Below the pieces are notes generated by a model. The model ran no database searches, was not told the origin of the DNA, and worked only from the letters and a program-made list of their open reading frames with translations. From Candidatus Ribeiella danica (GTDB lineage: Bacteria > Chloroflexota > Chloroflexia > Chloroflexales > Roseiflexaceae): DNA of 64,000 bases. The translations under genes were made by a program, and so were the position numbers. The stretch lies in NCBI GenBank assembly GCA_016717335.1, contig JADKFS010000001.1:1984001-2048000 (forward strand). The letters are read 5' to 3'. Shown one piece after another: positions 31,955 to 39,924 of this stretch; position 1 is the stretch's first letter; each line of letters opens with the position of its first letter.

Positions 31955-32815
31955 CGCAATCAGGATCAGGAGCGAGAGCGGCGATTCTGTGCCGCCGGTC
32001 CGCGGCAACTCCGCCGGTGCGTTGGCCGCACCCGCCGCCTGCACCACCACGGTGCCGGACATACCGATGCCGCCGGCCCCGCCATGATACTGGCAGTAGT
32101 ACGCGAACGTCCCGGCTTTGGTGAAGGTGACGGAGAAGGTTGTTTTCTCGCCGGCTTTCAGGTCATCTGAGTCGAAGGTGCCCCCATCCGCCGTCACGGT
32201 GTGCTCGTTCTGGCCGGCGATCGTCCATGTCAGCGTGTCGCCAACGTTGACGGTGATCGTCTTTGGATCGAACGCGTTATCCTTGATGCTGATATTTTTA
32301 GTCGCCGGAGCTGGCGCGGCCGGAGCTGGCGCGGCCGACGCCGGAGCGGCCGGCGCCGGAGCGGCTGGGAGCGGGGCGGGGGTACCGGCGGCGTCGAGGT
32401 TCATGACGAACCACACCTTCCCGACGCCCTGGCCCTTCGTGTCGCCCGGGTTGGCATCGGTGGCAAAGTAGTACAGCGGCATCCCGTTATACATCACCTG
32501 CCGATTGCCATCGGTGCGAACCAGCACGCCCAGGAGATTCCCATTGACTCCCTCGCCGGCAACCGGGTTGCCCTCGGCGATCAGCAGTGGCGGCCAGGTA
32601 GTTGCACAGCGGTCGTAGCAGGCGCTACTCACATTGGGCGTGTCCTTCAGAAAAGCGTAGAGGGTTTTGCCCTGGCTATCGGTCAGAATGGTGCCCAGGG
32701 TTGGATTATTGGTCGCGGTGACGGTCACGCCCTGCGCTAGCGCGAGGGGGTGAAACAGGACCATGAGCAGCACAGTCAGCAGCAGCGCCACGATTCGTCC
32801 CCGAGTAGCAACCAT
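31895..32815 (-). CDS. Surface cupredoxin with Lipoprotein_15 domain and LPxTG-like C-terminus
   Basis: A 306-residue exported protein. A signal peptide (1-28) is followed by a PF03640-like region (30-140; T-L-Y-A-F and A-T-T-W-P-P motifs), an Ala/Pro linker, and a plastocyanin-like domain (173-260). The copper ligands are visible: His in N-E-H-T-V, and Cys, His and Met in Y-C-Q-Y-H-G-G-A-G-G-I-G-M. The end has L-P-R-T-G-G, a membrane helix and basic residues, like a sortase signal. It is probably an electron carrier or copper protein on the cell surface. TAAGGAGG precedes the ATG. Confidence 0.88.
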   Translation of the reverse strand: MVATRGRIVALLLTVLLMVLFHPLALAQGVTVTATNNPTLGTILTDSQGKTLYAFLKDTPNVSSACYDRCATTWPPLLIAEGNPVAGEGVNGNLLGVLVRTDGNRQVMYNGMPLYYFATDANPGDTKGQGVGKVWFVMNLDAAGTPAPLPAAPAPAAPASAAPAPAAPAPATKNISIKDNAFDPKTITVNVGDTLTWTIAGQNEHTVTADGGTFDSDDLKAGEKTTFSVTFTKAGTFAYYCQYHGGAGGIGMSGTVVVQAAGAANAPAELPRTGGTESPLSLLILIAVALLTIGLLFVVRGQRRTA

Positions 32816-33311
32816 ACTTGAGCCTCCTTACCATACGAACAGCGGGAGACACACAATCGATACCTGCTGGCGCTCCTCCTTTCTGTGTAAACCAGGTACC
32901 TGATAACGATTTCAAGGCACACGGAAATCCAGTACAGATTGGTGGAAGTCGCTACCTGATTCAGCCGGCAGTATGCAGTTTGTCAACTGCCAGCTGCAAC
33001 CCGGTAGGTCGTTCTACCACGCCGTACTAGCCGGCACTCGCTCCCCGAGCGGCCGCCGATGATCGACATATTGAAGCGGTTCCGTTGTAAGAGTATTCGT
33101 AGCGCAGCGACAAATGAATCTCTCTGGTGAGATCATGGGGAGGAAGGGCAGCCGGCTCGCCTCCGTGAAGCTTGAGCTGGTCGGGGAGGAGCATTCCCGC
33201 TCGCGGTGCTGAGGGGGTACAGTGGTTCTTGGCGGCTCAGGGGAGGAGTCAGGGGCGGGCCGCTGGCCCGTCCCCGAAACCCCTACCCGCCGCAATCAGT
33301 GTGGCGCGCCA
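32816..33311. other. Non-coding gap of 496 bases
   Basis: It holds the strong ribosome site of the cupredoxin gene on the minus strand and, at about 33245-33280, a hairpin GGGGCGGGCC / GGCCCGTCCCC with CGCT loop. I see no supported gene; short open frames lack ribosome sites. Confidence 0.6.
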
Positions 33312-34073
33312 CTAGCCTCGGGCCTCGACAATCTGCTCAAATGAATCCGATGTGTTATCCGGATAGTGCTCATTCCACGCTCGGACCATCGCCGCCTTCA
33401 AATTCTCGCTGTCGAATTCGGCATAATGCTCCTGACCAACCAGATCGGTATACCGGACGTCCAGCTCGTCGAGGTACAGCGTGTCGCGGAACCGTTGGTC
33501 GCCGACGACCTGGAGCGCATGCTCGGCCAGCAGCTTGTAGCCGGTATCCGGGTTGTTCAGATAATCGCGCACTTGCTCGATCTGCACTGCGCTCAGCGCG
33601 ATGTTTGCCTCCATCAGGCGGCTCTCAAGCTCTGCCACATCCAGATCCTCAGTCGGCGTTTCTTGTCCAGACGCAGATGACGCTGCTTGAGTTGCAGATG
33701 ACGCTGCTTCCTGCAATGCCGTCTGGTTGCGCAGGCTGAAGAACCACCACAACCCAACACCGAGCACCAGCGCGACGGCTGCGGCCAGCCACAGCCAGCG
33801 CGGAAGCCCTCCCGCCGGGGTAAGCAGGATACGTGCACGTGGCGGCGGCGGCGGCTCATCGTCGTCTGGGTCTTCAGCCACCTCGGCGCTCGCCGCCTGT
33901 AAGATCGCCTTGATTCGCTTGATATCCCTGCGCGTCTCGTCGATCCCGTTAATGAGCGCCGGCGGGCTGAAGGCACGGCCTATTTCGGCTTGCTGCCTCA
34001 GGTAGACCGCCAGGGTGCGCCGGTAGGCTGCGAGGAGCTGCTGCTGCTCGACGATTTCTTCTGGTGAAAGCAT
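33312..34073 (-). CDS. Single-span membrane protein with an N-terminal helical module resembling Chloroflexota effector-associated domains
   Basis: From M-L-S-P-E-E-I-V the protein has 253 residues. Residues 10-58 read Y-R-R-T-L-A-V-Y-L-R-Q-Q-A-E-I-G, P-P-A-L-I-N-G-I and R-R-D-I-K-R-I-K-A-I-L. This pattern, as I recall it, is common at the N-terminus of signalling and conflict proteins (with WD40, TIR or NTPase domains) of this phylum. A Pro stretch and one membrane helix (92-112) follow, then a helical outside or inside domain (150-253) of unknown family. An upstream ATG at 34157 is less likely. Confidence 0.6.
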   Translation of the reverse strand: MLSPEEIVEQQQLLAAYRRTLAVYLRQQAEIGRAFSPPALINGIDETRRDIKRIKAILQAASAEVAEDPDDDEPPPPPRARILLTPAGGLPRWLWLAAAVALVLGVGLWWFFSLRNQTALQEAASSATQAASSASGQETPTEDLDVAELESRLMEANIALSAVQIEQVRDYLNNPDTGYKLLAEHALQVVGDQRFRDTLYLDELDVRYTDLVGQEHYAEFDSENLKAAMVRAWNEHYPDNTSDSFEQIVEARG

Positions 34074-34747
34074 TGGCGCTCTACCTCCACAAGGGTTCGC
34101 TTGGCAGCGAGCGGCTTTACCGTTGGGGAGGTGTGGAAGGGCCGCAGGCTCCTTCACACCCCACCCGGAGCTGTAAAAGGTTCACAAGCGGATTATCTTA
34201 CTGCCACATGCCATGAATGCGAGACATGATCATAACATCAACCCTGCTCGCTGGCAACTCGCTTGGCCGGCATCAACGCCCTTTTCGGCGCCACAGAGCG
34301 GGACGTGATGGCTGGCACCCTATAGCGGTGGGCAGTCGGCAGAAGCCAGTCGGCAGTCAGACGGATCGCATCACAACGGCATCTCGTTCGTGCGTCGTGG
34401 CTCAATGCTTTTGCTCACAGCTATAGGGTTACGAAAGTCCGTATAGGGTTTGGGCCGCCGCCGTTGGTTCTGCGGTTCTGTGGTTCCGCGGTTCTGCGAC
34501 CACGGAGCCAACCGGCAAAGCCAGGAGCGCTTTTCTGGAAAGCTGTACTAGCTTGCCTGCCGTGGCACATTCTTTGCATCTGAGCACGTGCGAGAGGGCG
34601 CGATCCGTCTGCGATGCGGTTATGCCTGGGCGATGGACATGAAAGCGCGCGTGGTGGTCTTTGTTCGCCATACCGGTGCCGGTCGTCGCGGCCACGTGGG
34701 CTGAGCCTCTGGCTGTAGAGTATCAGAACATAGCGAGAAAGACGAGT
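34074..34747. other. Non-coding gap of 674 bases with two short repeat arrays
   Basis: A hairpin GGGAGGTGTGGAAGG with a near-complement lies at 34117-34165. Heptamers GTGGGCA, GTCGGCA, GAAGCCA, GTCGGCA occupy 34329-34356 and four octamers GGTTCTGC/T, GGTTCCGC occupy 34466-34497. No gene is supported. Confidence 0.65.
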
Positions 34748-35992
34748 ATGAAGATCGAGAAGGCAGCGCGTCCGGCCAGGCTGCGAAAGCTTGCCGATGC
34801 GCAGTCCAGCCACGCCAAACGGCTCAAAAAGGTCGAGAAGGCTCGCGCCAGACTCGAAAGAGCGAGCCAGAAGCTGCGCGCGCTTGAGGCCGATATTGCC
34901 GCTCTTGCCCGCCTGGGCCACGATGCGCAGCGACCCGCGGCCCAAGCGCCGAGGCCGCAGAAGCTCCGCCAGGCGCGCCTGATATTTAACCCGCAGTCGA
35001 AGGGCGCGCTCGAGGGGACGTATCGCGCAGAGGCGATAGTGGGCTGCCTGCGCGCCTATGGCATCGATGCGGATCTTGGGCTGAAGACCTCTGGGAAGAT
35101 TGCGCGGCGCCTGGCGAAAGAGGCCGTCGAGCGGGAGCTCGATCTCGTCATCGTCGCGGCCGGTGATGGCACCATCGAAGATGTTGTCGCAGAGCTCATG
35201 GGCAGCAAGACTTCGCTTGGGATTATCCCGCTTGGAACCATGAATAATGTTGCGCGCTCGCTCGGCGTGCCACTCGACCTGGAGGATGCCTGCGCGCTGC
35301 TGGAAATGGGCCTCACACGTCACATCGACGTCGGGCGCGTTATATCTCACGATAGACCCCGCGGGGTCTATTTTCTCGAGTCGGCCGGTGTTGGGCTCAG
35401 TGCGCTGGCCGCGCCGCTGGGGCAGGCTGCCGAGAAAGGTCGCTGGGAGATATTTGTCGCCGCCCTCGGCAAACTCTTGGCGTTCAAGGGCACGCATGTG
35501 AGCGTGGTCTGCGACGATGGCGAGGTGCTGCAGGCGCACACACAGATTGTGACGGTTTCGAACGCGCCGTTGCTAGGGAAAAATATGCTGATCGCGCCGG
35601 ATGCCAAAATGGATGATGGCCTGCTGGATGTCGCGCTCTACGATGGCATGGGAAAAGCCGAGCTGGAGCGCCACTTCATGGCGATCGCCGAGGGCCGGCG
35701 CGTCGACGACCCGCATGTGATCTTTCGGCGCGTGCGGGGCGTGCGGGTCGCCGCCGACGAGCCGCTGGAGGCGAACGCCGATTTGGATGTGCTCGCGGAG
35801 CAGCAGGTCTGGGAGATTGATGTCGTGCCGGGGGCGCTCTCGGCGGTAGTCGGCAAGGGCCTTGCGCTGACCCTGCCGGTCGAGGCGGTCCCGTCTGTCC
35901 CGCCGCTCTCCGGCCCGCAGACGCCGACCGAGCGCGCTAGCCAGGCGCAGCCAGAGATCACGTCGGCTGACGCGAGCGCGCGGCGACCATAG
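34748..35992 (+). CDS. Diacylglycerol kinase-family lipid kinase with N-terminal coiled coil
   Basis: A 414-residue protein. Residues 15-60 form a basic coiled coil (H-A-K-R-L-K-K-V-E-K-A). The DAGK/YegS catalytic domain begins near 78 with F-N-P-Q-S-K-G and has the nucleotide motif A-A-G-D-G-T (137-142) and P-L-G-T-M-N-N near 161. The C-terminal 35 residues are Pro/Ser-rich. It phosphorylates a lipid hydroxyl, probably diacylglycerol or a related lipid. The coiled coil is an addition to the usual ~300-residue form. Confidence 0.88.
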   Translation: MKIEKAARPARLRKLADAQSSHAKRLKKVEKARARLERASQKLRALEADIAALARLGHDAQRPAAQAPRPQKLRQARLIFNPQSKGALEGTYRAEAIVGCLRAYGIDADLGLKTSGKIARRLAKEAVERELDLVIVAAGDGTIEDVVAELMGSKTSLGIIPLGTMNNVARSLGVPLDLEDACALLEMGLTRHIDVGRVISHDRPRGVYFLESAGVGLSALAAPLGQAAEKGRWEIFVAALGKLLAFKGTHVSVVCDDGEVLQAHTQIVTVSNAPLLGKNMLIAPDAKMDDGLLDVALYDGMGKAELERHFMAIAEGRRVDDPHVIFRRVRGVRVAADEPLEANADLDVLAEQQVWEIDVVPGALSAVVGKGLALTLPVEAVPSVPPLSGPQTPTERASQAQPEITSADASARRP

Positions 35993-36008
35993 GTCAGAGC
36001 GTTCGTCA

Positions 36009-36036
36009 TAGCCACGAAGACTCGAAGCGAAGAAGG
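36009..36036. repeat. Short octamer array (CCACGA family)
   Basis: AGCCACGA, AGACTCGA, AGCGAAGA in phase. The units match arm one at 55863 and 27353. Only one arm is visible. Confidence 0.65.
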
Positions 36037-36207
36037 CGTGCGGATGCTCTTCTTCTCCCCCGCGAGAGGGGCCGGGGGAGCCCGCGCGGGCTCCTCCTAT
36101 CGGCCGACCCAGAATCCCACACGCCGAGGCCCGTCCCAGGTGCAGGGCATCATGCAGATAGTATCATCAAGTCCCGCAGTTCTTGGCCCTTCAGATGAGG
36201 AGCGTGC

Positions 36208-37290
36208 ATGAGCACGAACGATATCGCGCTTCAACGGCTGGCGAACCAGCAGATCGCCCGGCCGACGTTCGCGCACCCGAGCGAGGTGGTCGCATGGCTG
36301 GGCGCCGTGCAGGCCCAGGACTACCTCGGCGCGCTGTGGGCGGTCGGCCTGCGCACGCCCGGCGCGACCGAACAGACGATCGAGCAGGCGCTGGCCGAGA
36401 AGACGATCGTCCGCACCTGGCCGATGCGCGGCACGATTCACTTCGTGGCTGCGGCCGACGTGCGCTGGATGCTTGAGCTGCTCGCGCCGCGGGTTGTGCG
36501 GCGCACGATGGGCCGCCGCTCCGAGCTCGGCCTGGACGAGGCGACCATCGCGGCGAGCGCGGACCTGATCGCCGACGCGCTGCGCGGCGGCAGGCAGCTC
36601 ACGCGGAGCGCGATCTACGAGCTGCTGCAGCAGGCGCATATCGCGACCGACTCCTCGCGCGGCCTGCACATCCTTGGGCGGCTCGCGCACGACCGGCTGA
36701 TCTGCTTTGGCGCGCGGGCGGGCAAGCAGCCAACCTTCGCGCTGCTCGACGAGTGGGTGCCGGGCGCGAAATCACTGCCGCACGACGAGGCGCTGGCGAC
36801 GCTGGTCCTGCGCTACTTCACCAGCCACGGGCCGGCGACCGTGCCAGACTTCGTGTGGTGGTCGGGGCTGACGGCGACGGAGGCCAAAACCGGCCTGGCG
36901 GCGGTCGCGGATCAGCTGGAGCGCGCGGTGATCGACGGGCAGGAGCACTACTTCGCCCAGGGGCTGCCGGCCGCGCCGGCAGGGCTGCCCGAGGTCTTTC
37001 TGCTGCCGCCCTACGACGAGTACCTGGTGGCGTACCGCGATCGCAGCGCCGCGCTCGACGCCCAGTACGCCACGCGGATCGTGCCCGGCGGGAACGGGAT
37101 CTTCAACCCGATCGTCGTGATCGGCGGGCGAGTCGTGGGCACATGGAAGCGCGCGTTCAAGAGCGACCGCGTCCAGGTGACGTTCAGCCCGTTCACCGCC
37201 TTCGACGAGGCACAGGCCGGCGCTATCACGGCTGCGGCCGAGCGCTACGCGTGCTTTGTCGGCAAGCGCGCGGCTGTTGACACCCCCTGA
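36208..37290 (+). CDS. AlkZ/YcaQ-like winged-helix DNA glycosylase family protein (HTH_42)
   Basis: A 360-residue protein of the HTH_42 (PF06224) family. It has L-G-A-V-Q-A-Q-D-Y at 31-39; the Q-x-Q pair (Gln35, Gln37) is the catalytic motif of Streptomyces AlkZ, which opens azinomycin crosslinks. R-T-W-P-M-R-G-T-I-H-F near 71 and the C-terminal L-P-P-Y-D-E-Y-L near 268 are typical. It likely removes bulky alkylated bases. AGGAGCG precedes the ATG. Confidence 0.82.
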   Translation: MSTNDIALQRLANQQIARPTFAHPSEVVAWLGAVQAQDYLGALWAVGLRTPGATEQTIEQALAEKTIVRTWPMRGTIHFVAAADVRWMLELLAPRVVRRTMGRRSELGLDEATIAASADLIADALRGGRQLTRSAIYELLQQAHIATDSSRGLHILGRLAHDRLICFGARAGKQPTFALLDEWVPGAKSLPHDEALATLVLRYFTSHGPATVPDFVWWSGLTATEAKTGLAAVADQLERAVIDGQEHYFAQGLPAAPAGLPEVFLLPPYDEYLVAYRDRSAALDAQYATRIVPGGNGIFNPIVVIGGRVVGTWKRAFKSDRVQVTFSPFTAFDEAQAGAITAAAERYACFVGKRAAVDTP

Positions 37291-37345
37291 CGATCGCCAG
37301 GCGACGAGAGCGTCGCTCGCCGGAGGGCCGCGGGTGCCGGGCCGG

Positions 37346-37900
37346 CTACTGCGGCGCGGCGTACTTCGCCGCCAGCTTCTTGACAGTCGTGACGTTGCGC
37401 ATCGTCGACGGGACGCCGACCGTCTTCGCCAGCAGTGTGCCCGAAAACAGCGACGAATCGCTGAGCCTGGTGCGGCAGAGCCAGTAGAACTCGCAGCCGC
37501 GGACGTGAAAGTCGTCCGTCTCGGTTCGCAGGGCCAGCAGCCGCTGCTGCACCTCGTCGCTCAGCGCCGCCTTCAGGAATGAGACGTACAGCCCGTGCGC
37601 GTCCTGGCTGCCGGCCGGGAAGGGCACGTAGTCGGCAATCGCAGCGAGCTGGCCAGCCGTGCGGATGAACGTGTCGACCCGGTAGCCGAGCGCGTCCTGC
37701 AGGTGGCGCTCGATCTGCGCCTCGAGCGCCTGGGCGCTGGTGGCCGGCGCATCGAAGATCACGTTCCCGCTGGCGATATAGGTCGCCACATTGGCGAACC
37801 CGAGCGCGGTGAAGAGCGCCCGCAGCTGATCCATCTTGACGGTGTGCCCGCCGACATTGATGGCGCGGAGAAACGCGAAGTAGCGCTGCTGTGATGGCAA
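37346..37900 (-). CDS. DUF1697 family protein
   Basis: The protein opens with R-Y-F-A-F-L-R-A-I-N-V-G-G and has Y-I-A-S-G-N-V-I-F near 45, both hallmarks of DUF1697, whose function is unknown. An ATG at 37915 precedes AGGAGGT, but that sequence is itself the best ribosome site and points to the TTG at 37900 (184 residues) as the start. The gene is convergent with the AlkZ-like gene. Confidence 0.82.
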   Translation of the reverse strand: MPSQQRYFAFLRAINVGGHTVKMDQLRALFTALGFANVATYIASGNVIFDAPATSAQALEAQIERHLQDALGYRVDTFIRTAGQLAAIADYVPFPAGSQDAHGLYVSFLKAALSDEVQQRLLALRTETDDFHVRGCEFYWLCRTRLSDSSLFSGTLLAKTVGVPSTMRNVTTVKKLAAKYAAPQ

Positions 37901-37933
37901 AAGGCACCTCCTCATGGTGATCGCCGAGCGACG

Positions 37934-38548
37934 CTACTCCGAGTTCATGAGCTGCAGGTCGTCTCGCGGCGGTATCGGCCGCACCGGGCCGTGGCCGGGG
38001 TAGATCATGCTCACGCGCAGCGCCCGCAGCTTATCCCAGCTGCGCCTGATGGCATCGCCCGTGCTTTCGTCGGCAAGCGCCGGGCTCGTCAGGTCGCCGG
38101 TAAACGCGACCCCCTCGTCCAGCACCAGCGTTACGCTGTCGTCGGAGTGGCCGGGAGTGCCGATAATCTCACCCGCGATACCAATGCTCTGCAGGAACGC
38201 TCGGCTGGCATCGACGGTGAGCGGGAGGGTGTCGTGCAGGGTGATGTCGACGTAGTGGTTAGCCGGCTTCATATAGGTCTTGAGCACCGGGACGGCAGGG
38301 AGCTGCTGCTCCAATACGATCAGACGGACGCCCGCTGCCTTTACTTCCTGAGCGAGCCCGGCGTGATCGGGGTGGTAGTGCGTGACCAGTAGGTAGCGAA
38401 TGTCCTGCAGCGCAATGCCCTTGCGCTTGAGGACAGCCAGGAGCTTGGGAAGCGTCCCAGGCCAGCCGACATCAACCAGCAACTGGGCGCGGGCCGGCCC
38501 AAGCACGTAGTAGTTGGTCGAGTCGTACCCGACGTTGACGATATTCAT
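37934..38548 (-). CDS. MBL-fold metallo-hydrolase
   Basis: A 204-residue metallo-beta-lactamase-fold protein with the metal motif T-H-Y-H-P-D-H-A-G (His57, His59, Asp61, His62), a further G-T-P-G-H-S near 130, F-T-G-D near 150 and Y-P-G-H-G-P near 190. The set is complete for a two-metal hydrolase such as a glyoxalase II-like or lactonase-type enzyme. It is 33 bases upstream of the DUF1697 gene on the same strand. Confidence 0.9.
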   Translation of the reverse strand: MNIVNVGYDSTNYYVLGPARAQLLVDVGWPGTLPKLLAVLKRKGIALQDIRYLLVTHYHPDHAGLAQEVKAAGVRLIVLEQQLPAVPVLKTYMKPANHYVDITLHDTLPLTVDASRAFLQSIGIAGEIIGTPGHSDDSVTLVLDEGVAFTGDLTSPALADESTGDAIRRSWDKLRALRVSMIYPGHGPVRPIPPRDDLQLMNSE

Positions 38549-38639
38549 ACCATTGCGCCTGTTCTTCCTATTGTTCATCCCGCTTGGCAGGGGGCGTGCG
38601 CCACACCGCCGCTCATGATACCACCTTCAGCCAGTTGAT

Positions 38640-38905
38640 TCCTCCGGGGCGCTGCGCCCCCGGCCCCCCTCCGGCAAAAAGGCCACCTCAGCTGCAAGCA
38701 CTGTGGCGCATACCTATCAACATTCCCAGAGCGGAGGGGCGGCCCGAGTGCGCAACCCGCCGCGCCTCGATTCAGCCAGGCATGCGCACCAAGCATCGCA
38801 ATAAAGGCAGCATCATTTTGGGGTCCAGGGGCGAAGCCCCGGCCGGGGGGGCGGCGGGGGTGGCGGCCCACCCCCGCCCGCGGGGGCGTGGGGGCGCGCA
38901 GCCCA
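38640..38905 (-). repeat. Dispersed intergenic element, copy C (inverted)
   Basis: In the 624-base gap before the response regulator the core of copies A and B appears on the minus strand (38720-38836): CCCCTGGACCCCAAAATG, GCGCATGCCTGGCTGAATCG, GGCGCGGCGGGTTGC. G/C-rich blocks flank it on both sides, as in copy A. Confidence 0.8.
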
Positions 38906-39110
38906 CAAAAGAGTCATCTCCTCTTAATTTTCTTTTTACAGTTAAAAAAGACCCATGCCATACCGATAGTCTCGCGCTACAATCGCTGATAATCCGGCAT
39001 AAACAAATATGACTCGAATTCACAAATCCGGCGTAACTTTTTAGTCATCGCAAGTGTTTATATCCATAGAGGCGATATTCCCAGGCGCAGATCCGTTGAG
39101 AGAACATTTC

Positions 39111-39130
39111 GCGTGGCGATCACGCCACGC
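39111..39130. promoter_or_regulatory. Hairpin in the leader of the response-regulator gene
   Basis: GCGTGGCG, ATCA loop, CGCCACGC: a perfect 8-bp stem 43 bases before the ATG. It could be an operator for the regulator itself or an mRNA structure. GGAGCG precedes the ATG. Confidence 0.45.
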
Positions 39131-39172
39131 TCATCGGCGATCAAATAGGCACATCTTAAGGAGCGTCCGCCA

Positions 39173-39853
39173 ATGCACATTCTAGTCGCAGACGACGATC
39201 TTCCCAGCGTCAAACTCACCTCATTCCTGCTGGAGGAAGCTGGCTATCGTGTGTTCAAGGCCTACGACGGCCCAAGCATCCTGCAGGTGATCGAGCAGTA
39301 CAACCCCGATTTGGTGCTGCTGGACGTTTCGATGCCGAAATCCAACGGCTTCGACATCTGCCGACAGATCCGCCGCACCTCGGACGTGCCGATCATTTTC
39401 CTGTCGGCGCGCTCGCAGCTGCAGGATCGGGTGATGGGCCTGCAGATCGGCGGCGACGACTATCTCGTCAAGCCGTTCGAGCCATCCGAGCTGCTCGCTC
39501 GCGTCGAGGCCGTGCTGCGGCGCCGCAACAGCGATATGCTCAACCCCTCGGCGCGCTTGAGTCAGGGCGGGATCACGCTCGACCCGGTCGAGCACAAGGT
39601 GCTGTTCGAGGACGGCCGCACGGTCGAACTCACGCCGCTGGAATTCCGCCTGCTATACTATCTGATGAAGAACGCCGGCAGGGTGCTGAATACCAGCCAG
39701 ATCCTCAGCAAGGTCTGGGGCTACGATTACGAGGGCGAGAGCAACCTGGTGGCAGTCTATATCCGCCGGCTGCGCACCAAGATCGAGAAGGACGCCGAGC
39801 ACCCGCATCACGTGCTGACCGTCCGCAACTTGGGCTACAAGTTCGAGATCTAG
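39173..39853 (+). CDS. OmpR/PhoB-family response regulator
   Basis: A 226-residue two-component regulator. The receiver domain has the acidic pocket Asp7-Asp8-Asp9, phospho-acceptor Asp51 (V-L-L-D-V-S-M-P), Ser78 and Lys100 (Y-L-V-K-P-F). The winged-helix DNA-binding domain (about 128-226) ends V-R-N-L-G-Y-K-F-E-I. It is followed 71 bases later by a histidine kinase gene, its likely partner. Confidence 0.96.
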   Translation: MHILVADDDLPSVKLTSFLLEEAGYRVFKAYDGPSILQVIEQYNPDLVLLDVSMPKSNGFDICRQIRRTSDVPIIFLSARSQLQDRVMGLQIGGDDYLVKPFEPSELLARVEAVLRRRNSDMLNPSARLSQGGITLDPVEHKVLFEDGRTVELTPLEFRLLYYLMKNAGRVLNTSQILSKVWGYDYEGESNLVAVYIRRLRTKIEKDAEHPHHVLTVRNLGYKFEI

Positions 39854-39924
39854 CCATCGGCTACGGGTGCGCGGCTGCGCGCACTGTCGCGTTTGGGGCG
39901 GAGAACAGGAGTGCAGCGACAGCC

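Noticed and set aside
34158..34747. Possible tRNA or small RNA in the long gap
   Set aside because: No cloverleaf or T-loop motif could be found; only short repeat arrays and a hairpin are visible.
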